Source: Spongiivirga sp046524175
GTDB taxonomy: Bacteria; Bacteroidota; Bacteroidia; Flavobacteriales; Flavobacteriaceae
Length of the DNA stretch: 64,000 bases
Direction: 5' to 3'
Assembly: GCF_046524175.1 (NCBI RefSeq)
Contig: NZ_JBEFZF010000008.1
Span: 1 to 64,000, forward strand
Shown: in pieces, positions 26,356 through 34,921 of the stretch
Layout: each line of letters starts with the position of its first letter
How positions within the stretch are numbered: the first letter of the stretch is position 1
Notes under the pieces: model-generated
The model's database searches: none
What the model saw: the letters and a program-made list of their open reading frames with translations, nothing else
What the model was told of the DNA's origin: nothing
Made by a program: the position numbers and the translations under genes

Positions 26356-27659
26356 ACACGGACAATTTTAGCTCCTATAGCTCTTAATCGCTCATCGATT
26401 CGCTCGTAACCACGATCAATCTGCTCGATGTTATGAATAGTACTCGTGCCTTTTGCAGACAATGCAGCAATCAGCAACGATATACCAGCTCGAATATCAG
26501 GTGATGTCATAGTGGTGGCTTTTAAAGTAGATTTGAAATCATGGCCAATAACATTGGCTCTATGTGGATCACACAATATGATCTTTGCACCCATATCTAT
26601 AAGCTTATCGACAAAAAACAACCGGCTTTCAAACATTTTCTGATGAATTAACACACTTCCTCTTGCCTGTGTAGCAACCACCAAAACAATGCTCAAAAGG
26701 TCAGGTGTGAAACCGGGCCAAGGTGCATCTGCGATTGTTAGCACTGAACCATCAATATAACTCTGAATTTCATAACCTTCAGTATGCGCAGGAATATGTA
26801 TGTCATCTCCCCTTTTCTCTACCGTAATTCCCATTTTTCTAAAAACATCCGGAATTTGCCCTAAATTCTCCCAACTAACATCTTTAATGGTCAACTCGCT
26901 TTGAGTCATCGCCGCAAGGCCCATCCAACTTCCAATCTCAATCATATCAGGAAGAATACGGTGTTCACAACCACCAAGTTTGGTAACACCTTCAATCTTT
27001 AAAAGGTTGCTACCCACACCTTCTATTTTGGCCCCCATACGAATCAGCATATTACTTAACTGCTGAATGTACGGTTCGCAAGCCGCATTGTATATGGTAG
27101 TAACGCCTTCCGCCAATACCGCGGCCATAATAATGTTAGCAGTACCCGTTACAGATGCTTCATCAAGAAGCATATTCGTACCTTTTAGTTGCTTTGCTTC
27201 CACTCCGTAAAAGTAATCTTCGCGATTGTAGCGAAAATCAGCACCTAGTTTTATAAAACCTTCAAAATGCGTATCAAGACGACGGCGACCAATTTTGTCT
27301 CCACCTGGTTTTGGGATATAGCCTTTACCAAATCTAGCCAATAAAGGACCAACGATCATTATTGAACCACGCAACCCTCTACCTTCCTCTTTAAAAGCCT
27401 CAGATTCAAGATACTCTAAGTGTATGTCATCTGCTTGAAATGTGAATGAACCTGGCTTATTCTTTTGGATTTTTACTCCAAGATTACTCAAAAGTAGAAT
27501 AAGCTTGTTAACATCACGAATATCAGGAATGTTCTCGATGGTCACTTTATCTGCTGTAAGTAACACAGCGCATAATACTTGTAAAGCCTCATTTTTTGCA
27601 CCTTGAGGAGTAATACTTCCCTTTAGGCGGTGCCCACCTTCTATTTTAAACGTACCCAT
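26352..27659 (-). CDS. murA: UDP-N-acetylglucosamine 1-carboxyvinyltransferase MurA
   Basis: A 435-residue EPSP-synthase-fold enzyme that transfers enolpyruvate from PEP to UDP-GlcNAc, the first committed step of peptidoglycan synthesis. N-terminal KNEALQVLCAVLLT holds the conserved Lys-Asn pair. The active-site loop reads GGDKIGRRRLDTH. The residue equivalent to E. coli Cys115, the fosfomycin target, is Asp121. This Asp variant is active in other bacteria and predicts natural fosfomycin resistance. It is followed upstream by the DUF4290 gene (gap 5 bp), an arrangement usual in Flavobacteriia, so the two are probably one operon. Confidence 0.95.
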   Translation of the reverse strand: MGTFKIEGGHRLKGSITPQGAKNEALQVLCAVLLTADKVTIENIPDIRDVNKLILLLSNLGVKIQKNKPGSFTFQADDIHLEYLESEAFKEEGRGLRGSIMIVGPLLARFGKGYIPKPGGDKIGRRRLDTHFEGFIKLGADFRYNREDYFYGVEAKQLKGTNMLLDEASVTGTANIIMAAVLAEGVTTIYNAACEPYIQQLSNMLIRMGAKIEGVGSNLLKIEGVTKLGGCEHRILPDMIEIGSWMGLAAMTQSELTIKDVSWENLGQIPDVFRKMGITVEKRGDDIHIPAHTEGYEIQSYIDGSVLTIADAPWPGFTPDLLSIVLVVATQARGSVLIHQKMFESRLFFVDKLIDMGAKIILCDPHRANVIGHDFKSTLKATTMTSPDIRAGISLLIAALSAKGTSTIHNIEQIDRGYERIDERLRAIGAKIVRV

Positions 27660-27664
27660 TAGGC

Positions 27665-28303
27665 TTAATAACGTTTGCGGTTACGGTTGCTACGACCTCC
27701 ACCTTTTTTTGTATACTTTTTCTTTGAACTACTTCTCATTAAATCTCCAGAAGCACTTAAGTCTTCACTATCATCCTCAGTTAAACGAATTCGCCCTTCT
27801 GATAGTTCGAACAGGTGATCAAAAATAACTTGATCTTCAACTGTATCCTTATTCCAGTTTAAGAAACACTTTTTCATGTGATTCGCTATCGTATAAATAA
27901 GCGCGGTTTTCATCTCGCCTTCTTCCCATGTATTAGCCACGTCAATCATCGTTTTGATATTGTTACCATAAAAACGATATTTTGGATGGTTTTGAGGATA
28001 GTTCAAAGGTGCAGGCTTTGCAAAAAGCACTTCTTTTTCTGGTTTAGGGTAGGGACTATCAACATCTAGTTTAAAATCTGCGATAATCTGAATTTGGTCC
28101 CATAACTTGTGCTGAAAATCGGGCACATCACGAAGATGAGGCTGTAAATTTCCCATAACTCCAATAATGGCTTTGGTAATTTTATTGCGTTCTTCTCTAT
28201 CTTCAATACTGATGGCGTGGTTCACCATTTTTTGAATATGGCGACCATATTCAGGTATTATGAGCTTTTCACGCTCAGTGTTATATTCTAATTGATCTAT
28301 CAA
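27665..28303 (-). CDS. DUF4290 family protein
   Basis: A 212-residue soluble protein matching the Bacteroidetes DUF4290 family (LIIPEYGRHIQKMVNHA, PKYRFYGNNIKTMIDVA). The start has the conserved segment YNTEREKL. The last 20 residues are very basic and Ser/Gly-rich (KKKYTKKGGGRSNRNR), as in nucleic-acid-binding tails. It precedes murA in the same direction with a five-base gap. The function is unknown; linkage to cell-wall synthesis is only from position. Confidence 0.85.
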   Translation of the reverse strand: MIDQLEYNTEREKLIIPEYGRHIQKMVNHAISIEDREERNKITKAIIGVMGNLQPHLRDVPDFQHKLWDQIQIIADFKLDVDSPYPKPEKEVLFAKPAPLNYPQNHPKYRFYGNNIKTMIDVANTWEEGEMKTALIYTIANHMKKCFLNWNKDTVEDQVIFDHLFELSEGRIRLTEDDSEDLSASGDLMRSSSKKKYTKKGGGRSNRNRKRY

Positions 28304-28396
28304 ACTTGTTATTTTTTATTGGGGATTTCTAAAATTCGCGAAGAAATCGATGGTTGCAAAGTAGCAAAATTAAACCGAATACGAAAACCGCCGCGA

Positions 28397-28681
28397 TTAT
28401 AAAGAAATTACTCCTTCGACCTCGCCGACCTGAAGGTATTTTTCAATAACCGCTTCCGGATTTTTCATTCGCACATTAATAGAAATACTTGTGTATTTAC
28501 CCTTGGAAGAAGTTTTGGTATTAATAACCGCCCCCATATTATTAAAGGCTGCTTGCACTTGGGCTATTTTTGTATCATCTGTAGGTACAATAAACTTATA
28601 TAAGTATTCAGCAGGCCACAAAGTACTTTGAACTAATTCTTCTTTTAACCGCTGATAAAAATCCTCTTCTTTCTTACCCAT
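28397..28681 (-). CDS. DUF493 family protein
   Basis: A 94-residue protein of the DUF493 (YbeD-like) family, small ACT-like fold proteins thought to be regulatory. Visible family features are WPAEYLYKFIVPTD in the N-terminal half and SSKGKYTSISINVRM in the second. Length is normal. It is separated by 93 bp from the DUF4290 gene and is divergent from the P-loop gene. Its role is not known. Confidence 0.88.
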   Translation of the reverse strand: MGKKEEDFYQRLKEELVQSTLWPAEYLYKFIVPTDDTKIAQVQAAFNNMGAVINTKTSSKGKYTSISINVRMKNPEAVIEKYLQVGEVEGVISL

Positions 28682-28879
28682 TTTAATTACTTAATTGCTC
28701 TTTTTTATAGCTCACAAAGATAGTGCTTTGCCCGATAATTCTGTCTGCATACGACCAAGGGAAGATTTAAATGCCTTATCGCTTTCCAAAAAATCTAAAA
28801 CAATTACCATATAATGCCTTACAAACACGACCTCAGATAGTGTATTGTAATTTTTAGGTTCGATTATAAATTCATTATT

Positions 28880-29470
28880 TTGCCTGAAAATCAATGCGTA
28901 TTGGCTTCAAATAAAATCGTTATTACTGGTGGCCCAGGTACAGGAAAAACCTCCGTTATTAATCTCTTGGAAGAAATGGGATACACATGCTTGCATGAGG
29001 TCATAAGAACCATGACTCTAGAAGCAAAAAAATTAGGCGAAATAGCAGATACTGCCTCGAACCCAATTGATGCCGTTGACGACTCACTAGCATTTAATAA
29101 AAAAATTCTGCATCAGCGTATTGATCAATATCGTATCGCTTTAGAAAATGATCATGAACTGACTTTTTTAGACCGCGGAGTTCCTGATGTCATTGCTTAT
29201 ATGGATTTCTTTGATCAGGAATATAATGAACTGTTTATTAATGCCTGCGAACAATGTGTTTATGACAAGGTGTTTATTTTGCCACCCTGGGAAGGCATTT
29301 ATATTTCAGATAATGAACGTTTTGAAACTTTTGAAGAAGCGACTGCAATTTATCATCATTTAGTCGATGCCTATAAACGTTTTAATTTTGATTTGATAGA
29401 AGTACCTTTGTTGTCAGTAAACAAACGTGTTAATTTCATTTTGAATCACCTGAATGCAGCAACCTCTTGA
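28880..29470 (+). CDS. P-loop ATP/GTP-binding protein (AAA_28 type)
   Basis: A 196-residue protein with a Walker A motif GGPGTGKTS (about residues 17-25) and a kinase-like LDRGVPDVIAYMDF segment. It matches the AAA_28 group, small P-loop proteins resembling nicotinamide riboside or nucleoside kinases. The substrate is unknown. The start is TTG at 28880; another TTG seven codons on would give MASNKIVITGG and is also possible. It overlaps the recQ start by 17 bases, so the two are probably co-transcribed. Confidence 0.82.
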   Translation: MPENQCVLASNKIVITGGPGTGKTSVINLLEEMGYTCLHEVIRTMTLEAKKLGEIADTASNPIDAVDDSLAFNKKILHQRIDQYRIALENDHELTFLDRGVPDVIAYMDFFDQEYNELFINACEQCVYDKVFILPPWEGIYISDNERFETFEEATAIYHHLVDAYKRFNFDLIEVPLLSVNKRVNFILNHLNAATS

Positions 29471-31355
29471 TATATTAAAACAATACTGGAGATATGACTC
29501 ATTTAGACCGTCTCAAGAGGAAATAATTCAAGCTGTTTTAGATAAAAAAGATGTACTAGCTATCCTTCCTACCGGTGGAGGCAAGTCCATTTGTTTCCAA
29601 ATCCCTGCCCTAGCGATGCCAGGTATTTGCATTGTTGTCTCTCCGTTAATTGCTTTAATGAAAGATCAGGTTCGTCAGCTACAAGAAAAAGGCATTAAAG
29701 CAATTGCAATTACCGGAGGAATTCCCTTTAAAGAAGTCGATACCTTACTTGACAATTGCATTTATGGTAATTACACATTTTTATATATCTCACCAGAACG
29801 ACTGCAACAAGATTTGGTAAAAGAACGTATTCGGCAAATGCCGGTAAATCTTATCGCGGTTGATGAAGCACATTGTATTTCGCAATGGGGCAATGATTTT
29901 AGACCCGCTTATAAAAAAATCACGTTGTTAAGACAATTACATCCAACCACCAATATCATTGCCTTAACAGCCTCTGCAACCAAAAAGGTAATGACTGATA
30001 TTACTTATGAATTGGAATTTGAAAACTCGACTGTTTTTCAAAGCTCACTAACAAGGGATAACATTTCATTTAAAGTAATTAAAACTGCAGATAAACATTA
30101 TCAGCTTGCCCATATCATAAAAAAAACTAACGGCCCCGCTATTGTCTATACTCGTAATAGAAAAGCCACTATTGAAATTAGCAGATTACTACAACAAGCT
30201 GATATTAGCAGTACCTTTTTTCATGGTGGTATAGAAACCAGGGAAAAAGAAAAACGAATGCAGTTATGGCTTGACGAGCTCGTTCAGGTAATGGTTGCTA
30301 CAAACGCGTTTGGTATGGGCATCGATAAACCTAATGTGCGATCAGTAATTCATACGCAACTGCCCGATAGTTTAGAAAGCTATTTTCAAGAAGCAGGTCG
30401 TGCCGGACGTGATGGCAAACCATCCATCGCTGTAATGCTCGTTAACGAAGCTGACCATACCCAAGTGAAAGATCAATTTTTAAAAACCTTACCCACGGTA
30501 GCTGCAATAAAACAAGTATATAGACACTTGTGTAACTATTTTCAAATTAGTTATGGTGAAGGACAACAAACTAGTTATACCTTCCAATTTTCTGACTTTT
30601 GTAACACCTATAAATTGTCTAGTCTTGTGACCTATAACTGCCTACGGTCATTGGACAGGGAGAGTGTCATTGCGTTAAGTCCTCAATTCGAAAAAATCAC
30701 TAAAATTCAGTTTGTTGCTAGCAATAACGAAACCTTGAATTACTTAGATAGGAATCAAAAAATAGATCTGATTGCAAAAGCCATATTAAGAACATATGGT
30801 GGCATTTTTGATCAGGAATTACCAATTAACAAACAACTAATAAGCGATAAAACACTTTGCGACCACCATGAAATTGACCAAGCCTTAAGGCAACTATACA
30901 GTGATGGTATTATTAGTTTAAACGAACAAACTACTGATAGCACGATCACTTTTTTAGTCCCGCGAGAGGATGATCGTACGATTAACCCAATAGCAAAAAA
31001 CACTACATTATACCAAAAAATAAAGAAAGAACAGGTACAGGCGGTAATTGATTATGTCACAAACAACAATACATGTAAAGCAAAACAACTGCTTCAATAT
31101 TTTGGTGAGCATCAAGATACTGATTGTGGGCACTGTTCAGTTTGTGAGGCTCGTTTCCTAAAATTGAACAAAACATTGAAACTACAAATAAAAAAAGCCA
31201 TAACATCGGAACTGACACTACCTAAAAATTCGAAACAATTGGTAGCTTTGCTTCCTTTTCAAGAAGCACATATTATTGAGGTACTACAACTAATGACTGA
31301 GAAAGGAATGCTAGCTATAACATATGATAACAAATACATACTACATGAACAATAA
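29454..31355 (+). CDS. recQ: ATP-dependent DNA helicase RecQ
   Basis: A 633-residue RecQ-family helicase. The superfamily 2 core has motif I LPTGGGKSICFQ, DEAH box AVDEAHCISQWG, motif V region NAFGMGIDKPNVR and motif VI QEAGRAGRDG. A zinc-binding part follows near 535-565 (CKAKQLLQYFG, DCGHCSVC). The protein is short and I see no HRDC domain, as in many Bacteroidetes paralogs. It unwinds 3'-5' in recombination and fork repair. It overlaps the P-loop gene upstream and the fmt start downstream by 11 bases. Confidence 0.92.
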   Translation: MQQPLDILKQYWRYDSFRPSQEEIIQAVLDKKDVLAILPTGGGKSICFQIPALAMPGICIVVSPLIALMKDQVRQLQEKGIKAIAITGGIPFKEVDTLLDNCIYGNYTFLYISPERLQQDLVKERIRQMPVNLIAVDEAHCISQWGNDFRPAYKKITLLRQLHPTTNIIALTASATKKVMTDITYELEFENSTVFQSSLTRDNISFKVIKTADKHYQLAHIIKKTNGPAIVYTRNRKATIEISRLLQQADISSTFFHGGIETREKEKRMQLWLDELVQVMVATNAFGMGIDKPNVRSVIHTQLPDSLESYFQEAGRAGRDGKPSIAVMLVNEADHTQVKDQFLKTLPTVAAIKQVYRHLCNYFQISYGEGQQTSYTFQFSDFCNTYKLSSLVTYNCLRSLDRESVIALSPQFEKITKIQFVASNNETLNYLDRNQKIDLIAKAILRTYGGIFDQELPINKQLISDKTLCDHHEIDQALRQLYSDGIISLNEQTTDSTITFLVPREDDRTINPIAKNTTLYQKIKKEQVQAVIDYVTNNNTCKAKQLLQYFGEHQDTDCGHCSVCEARFLKLNKTLKLQIKKAITSELTLPKNSKQLVALLPFQEAHIIEVLQLMTEKGMLAITYDNKYILHEQ

Positions 31356-32304
31356 ACCTGAATCATTACGAATTGTGTTCATGGGCACCCCCGAATTTGC
31401 AGTTACTATTCTAGATGGTTTGGTCAAAGCTTCGTACAATATCGTGGGTGTAATAACAGCTCCCGACCGACCAGCTGGTAGAGGTAGAAAACTGAGGGCA
31501 TCCGCAGTTAAAGAATATGCCTTAGAAAACAGCTTGAGAGTGTTACAGCCTACAAACCTTAAAAACGAAGATTTTATCGAAGAACTACAATCGCTTAATG
31601 CAAATCTACAGATTGTAGTGGCATTTAGAATGCTGCCCAAATTGGTATGGCAAATGCCAAAATACGGTACATTTAACCTGCATGCTTCTTTACTACCCAA
31701 TTACCGTGGTGCCGCACCGATTAACTGGGCCATCATCAACGGAGAAAATGAAACGGGCGTTACCACATTTTTCATTGACGAAAAAATAGATACTGGACAT
31801 ATTATAGACTTTAAGAAAATTGCTATTGAACCCGATGAAACTGCTGGCGATTTACATGACAAACTAATGATACTTGGTAAAGAACTGGTGCTAGATACGG
31901 TTGATGACATTGAAAATGGAACCGTTACCACAACGCCTCAACCAGAAATAAACGACATACGTACTGCATTCAAAATTCATAAAGACACGTGTAAAATAAA
32001 TTGGACGACATCGATAGACACTATATACAATTTAATAAGAGGTCTTAGTCCGTATCCCGGAGCATGGTGTAATTTATTAAATGGTGAAGATCAAGGCATT
32101 TTAAAGATTTACGAAGTAGAAAAGGACATTGTTAATCACAATATTGCAGCCGGAACGATTTTCGTTGAGCATAAGCAAATTAAAGTCGCAGTAAAAGATG
32201 GGGTCATTGTTTTAAAAAATTTACAGTTGCCAGGTAAAAAAAGAATGAGAGCAAACGACCTTTTAAACGGATATGAGTTTAAAGAAAATGCATTTGTATC
32301 GTAA
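31345..32304 (+). CDS. fmt: Methionyl-tRNA formyltransferase
   Basis: A 319-residue enzyme that formylates initiator Met-tRNA. It has MGTPEFAVTILDG at the start, APDRPAGRGRKL in the folate region, and the core NLHASLLPNYRGAAPINW with the catalytic Asn-His pair; the Asp is in EKIDTGHI. The C-terminal OB-like domain begins near 215. I take the ATG at 31345, seven codons after the first in-frame ATG, because family members start shortly before RIVFMGTPEFA. Its start lies inside the end of recQ. Confidence 0.93.
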   Translation: MNNKPESLRIVFMGTPEFAVTILDGLVKASYNIVGVITAPDRPAGRGRKLRASAVKEYALENSLRVLQPTNLKNEDFIEELQSLNANLQIVVAFRMLPKLVWQMPKYGTFNLHASLLPNYRGAAPINWAIINGENETGVTTFFIDEKIDTGHIIDFKKIAIEPDETAGDLHDKLMILGKELVLDTVDDIENGTVTTTPQPEINDIRTAFKIHKDTCKINWTTSIDTIYNLIRGLSPYPGAWCNLLNGEDQGILKIYEVEKDIVNHNIAAGTIFVEHKQIKVAVKDGVIVLKNLQLPGKKRMRANDLLNGYEFKENAFVS

Positions 32305-32407
32305 ATACCTTGTAAACACAGCATTTGCAGTTCATCGATTTTTTATATCGGCTTTATTAACAATCACCTTAAGTTATCAACAAAAGCTTCTATTTCGCCC
32401 GTTATTG

Positions 32408-32438
32408 CTTGCGTGAAACGAATATCCGTATAAATTTG
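32408..32438 (+). promoter_or_regulatory. Promoter of the HU gene
   Basis: A CTTG (32408-32411) and a perfect -7 box TAAATTTG (32431-32438) are separated by 19 bp, the Bacteroidetes vegetative spacing. The HU start is 51 bp further on, leaving an AT-rich leader. Confidence 0.6.
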
Positions 32439-32489
32439 TGGTGGTATTAAATACATGTTTAACCAACATTAACAATTAAATTATAAATT

Positions 32490-32762
32490 ATGAACAAAAC
32501 AGAATTAATTGACGCTATGGCCGCTGATGCTGGCATTTCTAAAGCAGCAGCTAAAAAATCGTTAGAATCTTTCTTAGGTAATGTAGAAGGCGCTTTGAAA
32601 AAAGGTGGAAGAGTTTCTTTGGTTGGATTTGGTTCTTGGTCTGTTTCTAAAAGAGCAGCAAGAGAAGGTAGAAACCCACAAACAGGAAAAACTATTAAAA
32701 TCGCTGCTAAGAACGTTGTAAAGTTCAAAGCTGGTGCAGATTTAGCTAAATCTGTTAACTAA
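32490..32762 (+). CDS. hup: HU family DNA-binding protein
   Basis: A 90-residue histone-like protein, the normal HU length. It begins MNKTELIDAMAADAGISKAA, the usual helical dimerisation part, and has the DNA-binding arm region GRNPQTGKTIKI, with the conserved Pro that intercalates into DNA. It bends and compacts DNA as a homodimer or heterodimer. Codon use is strongly biased (GCT, AAA, TCT repeated), as for a highly expressed gene. Promoter and terminator both frame it, so it is monocistronic. Confidence 0.95.
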   Translation: MNKTELIDAMAADAGISKAAAKKSLESFLGNVEGALKKGGRVSLVGFGSWSVSKRAAREGRNPQTGKTIKIAAKNVVKFKAGADLAKSVN

Positions 32763-32784
32763 GACGATATCTGTTATAAAATTG

Positions 32785-32814
32785 AAAAGCGCTCTTTAGT
32801 AAGAGCGCTTTTTT
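32785..32814 (+). terminator. Rho-independent terminator of the HU gene
   Basis: A perfect 12-bp stem AAAAGCGCTCTT (32785-32796) and AAGAGCGCTTTT (32801-32812) with a TAGT loop, continued by T residues. It is the strongest terminator in the window, and its symmetry allows use from both sides. Confidence 0.9.
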
Positions 32815-32894
32815 ATTTTCCCTATATTACCCAGCAGCGCTAAAAATTTGTTAAAGCTATTTTTTTTTAATAGATTTAAGTCAAATTGCTATTT

Positions 32895-33455
32895 ATGATT
32901 GCCTTAAAGCCCAACAAAGGTCACCTACTAATTGCAGAGCCTTCCATTATTGGCGATGTTTCTTTCAACAGATCAGTGGTGCTTCTTGCAAACCATGACG
33001 AAAACGGATCTGTCGGTTTTATATTAAATAAACCACTTGAGTTCAAACTCAATGAACTTATTCCAGAAATCACACAAGAGTTTATGGTTTTTAATGGAGG
33101 TCCAGTAGAACAAGACAACCTTTATTTCATTCATCGTGTCCCGGACAAAATTGAAAATAGTATAGAAATTTCTAATGGGATTTTTTGGGGTGGAGATTTT
33201 GATTCAGCCGTTTTAGGTATTCAGAATGGCAGTATTGATGCTGCTGATATCCGGTTCTTTTTAGGATACTCAGGTTGGGATACCGATCAGCTCGAGTCTG
33301 AGCTGCATTCCAATAGTTGGGTAGTTATTGAAAATGAATACAAAAGCGAAATTATTGAAAAATGCTGCGAAGATTTTTGGAAAGAAAAAATGCTAGAATT
33401 TGGTGGTGACTATCAAATTTGGTCCAATGCTCCGGAAAATCCCAGTTACAACTAA
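32895..33455 (+). CDS. YqgE/AlgH family protein
   Basis: A 186-residue protein of the YqgE/AlgH family. The N-terminus KGHLLIAEPSIIGDVSFNRSV, then FNGGPVEQDNLYFIH and GYSGWDTDQLESEL are typical. The family is widespread and its biochemical role is unsettled; the name AlgH comes from alginate regulation in Pseudomonas. I take the ATG at 32895 rather than the TTG three codons earlier. The stop codon overlaps the convergent aminotransferase gene by four bases. Confidence 0.9.
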   Translation: MIALKPNKGHLLIAEPSIIGDVSFNRSVVLLANHDENGSVGFILNKPLEFKLNELIPEITQEFMVFNGGPVEQDNLYFIHRVPDKIENSIEISNGIFWGGDFDSAVLGIQNGSIDAADIRFFLGYSGWDTDQLESELHSNSWVVIENEYKSEIIEKCCEDFWKEKMLEFGGDYQIWSNAPENPSYN

Positions 33456-34297
33456 GCACCTAATCGTACCCTAGCGTTTAATTTGATCAAAAGATCAGAA
33501 GCTACTTTTCGTTCATATAATTTCTTACGGTACTTTGTTATTGATCGTATTCCTTGAATTACATTCGTCACAAATAATTCATCGGCTTTTTGTAACTCAA
33601 ATGGAGAGATCGATGCCTCTTCAACTATATATTTATCATTGGTCTCTATAATAGCTAGCAACTGCTTTCTTATAATTCCCTTTAAACACCCATCCTCTAT
33701 AGGTGGGGTTTTAATTACATTTCCCTTGACCAAAAACAAATTACCATTCAAGGTTTCCACGACCTTCTTTTCATTATTAATAAGAATACAGTTGCTATAC
33801 GAATTTTCTTTGGCGTAAATACCCGCCAGAACGTTGACCATTTTATTAGTGGTCTTTAATGTCGATAACATACCTTGATTCACATAGTGATCCTTAAATA
33901 ATTCTACCTCATAGTCTTGTTCAGGATTTTCATACAACTCATTTTCTAATCTATTTGAAGTAATTAGGTACTTAATACTATTTGTAGAAGGGGTATATAA
34001 ACCTGAAGCGTCCCGAAAAACTGTCAGTCTCACACGAATCGAAGTACTACCAAGTTGTTCCGCCTCCATGAGTCTGCTAATTTCTTCTTGCAGAAATTCC
34101 ATAGTAAAGTTCATTGGTATTTCCATGCGTAAAATACGCATAGAAGCCATTAGCCTAAAATAGTGATCTTCCCAAAAAAGGGGTTTACCATTAATGATTT
34201 TTAAAGTTTCAAACAAGGCATCACCATATAAGAACCCTCTATTAAAAACTGATAACTGACTGTTAGAAGCTACAATAGCACCGTTGAAATTGATCAT
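33452..34297 (-). CDS. Class IV aminotransferase (aminodeoxychorismate lyase / branched-chain type)
   Basis: A 281-residue PLP enzyme of fold type IV. Visible features are FNRGFLYGDALFETLKI at the start, the PLP-Lys region STLKTTNKMVNVLA and the later motif VETLNGNLFLV. Whether it is a PabC-type 4-amino-4-deoxychorismate lyase or a branched-chain aminotransferase cannot be settled here; the length and the FETLK segment favour the PabC side. It is transcribed after a terminator that touches its start codon, so it should have its own promoter in or before that region. Confidence 0.82.
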   Translation of the reverse strand: MINFNGAIVASNSQLSVFNRGFLYGDALFETLKIINGKPLFWEDHYFRLMASMRILRMEIPMNFTMEFLQEEISRLMEAEQLGSTSIRVRLTVFRDASGLYTPSTNSIKYLITSNRLENELYENPEQDYEVELFKDHYVNQGMLSTLKTTNKMVNVLAGIYAKENSYSNCILINNEKKVVETLNGNLFLVKGNVIKTPPIEDGCLKGIIRKQLLAIIETNDKYIVEEASISPFELQKADELFVTNVIQGIRSITKYRKKLYERKVASDLLIKLNARVRLGA

Positions 34298-34322
34298 AAA
34301 AAAACCCGATATAAAATCGGGT
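34298..34322 (-). terminator. Terminator of the START-like gene, touching the next start codon
   Basis: On the minus strand ACCCGAT (34316-34322) pairs with ATCGGGT (34304-34310) around a five-base loop, followed by a T-run at 34298-34303 that ends directly at the ATG of the aminotransferase. It should stop transcription from 34349. Confidence 0.7.
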
Positions 34323-34348
34323 CAAATATACTAGTTACTTCTATATGT

Positions 34349-34735
34349 TTACACAGATCCTAAGACATGTTTCAAAGAAGAAATCTGATTTTCCCAAAGC
34401 ATCTTAGCCTCTTCCTGCTCATCTTCTTCTGAAAAGTCGGCTACCATTAAAGAAACATCCTTTGTAATCTCATCAACCACAATGCGCAGCTCAAAATAGT
34501 AAGGCTCGTCTTCATCATCCAACCAGCGAAACTTAACTCGCTCTCCTGATTTTTTACTTATTAATTTGGCCTGTTCCTCCGAATCATCCCAAATAAAAGT
34601 AAACAATTCACCCCGGCTGTTTACATTATCAGCAAACCACTCTGACAAGCCAGAGGGTGTAGAAATATATTGATACAACAATGAGGGGGATGAATGTATC
34701 GGAAACTCAAGTTCAAATAATGACTTTTCTTGCAT
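34349..34735 (-). CDS. START-like domain protein
   Basis: A 128-residue Bet-v1/START-fold protein (LFELEFPIHSSPSLLYQY, TPSGLSEWFADNV, FRWLDDEDEPYYFELRI) close to the AHSA1 group and usually annotated START-like in Bacteroidetes. I place the start at the ATG at 34735 (MQEKSLFELEF); an in-frame ATG 25 codons upstream would add a Phe/Ser/Lys-rich stretch atypical of the family. The gene is divergent from the sigma-like gene at 34922. Its ligand and role are unknown. Confidence 0.82.
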   Translation of the reverse strand: MQEKSLFELEFPIHSSPSLLYQYISTPSGLSEWFADNVNSRGELFTFIWDDSEEQAKLISKKSGERVKFRWLDDEDEPYYFELRIVVDEITKDVSLMVADFSEEDEQEEAKMLWENQISSLKHVLGSV

Positions 34736-34838
34736 ATTCAATTTATTATGCTTCCAATATAGATAATTATTAGTTAGTTTAAAAGAAAAGCTGAAAAATG
34801 AACAGCTCATCTATCACATTATCCTGTTTTCCAGTTTC

Positions 34839-34860
34839 ATTCATGACCGTTGTCATAAAT
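34839..34860. promoter_or_regulatory. Crp/Fnr-type palindrome upstream of the sigma-like gene
   Basis: A near-perfect palindrome: ATTCATGAC (34839-34847), spacer CGTT, GTCATAAAT (34852-34860). The core ATGAC-N4-GTCAT is the same as at 37088-37111 before the nap operon. Its centre is about 33 bp from the middle of the -7 box at 34879, where a class II activator would sit. Confidence 0.55.
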
Positions 34861-34878
34861 TAAAGTTGCTATAGACCA

Positions 34879-34886
34879 TACATTTG
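34879..34886 (+). promoter_or_regulatory. -7 box of the sigma-like gene
   Basis: TACATTTG is a perfect match to TAnnTTTG, 36 bp before the ATG at 34922. There is no clear TTTG at -33, so activator dependence through the palindrome at 34839 is plausible. Confidence 0.5.
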
Positions 34887-34921
34887 ATTAGGTAGGAGTT
34901 TTGAACTTTTAATCAGAAACT

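Noticed and set aside
28712..28894. 60-codon ORF on the minus strand between the DUF493 and P-loop genes
   Set aside because: It runs antisense through the start of the P-loop gene and its composition gives no family signal; I saw no promoter or neighbour support.
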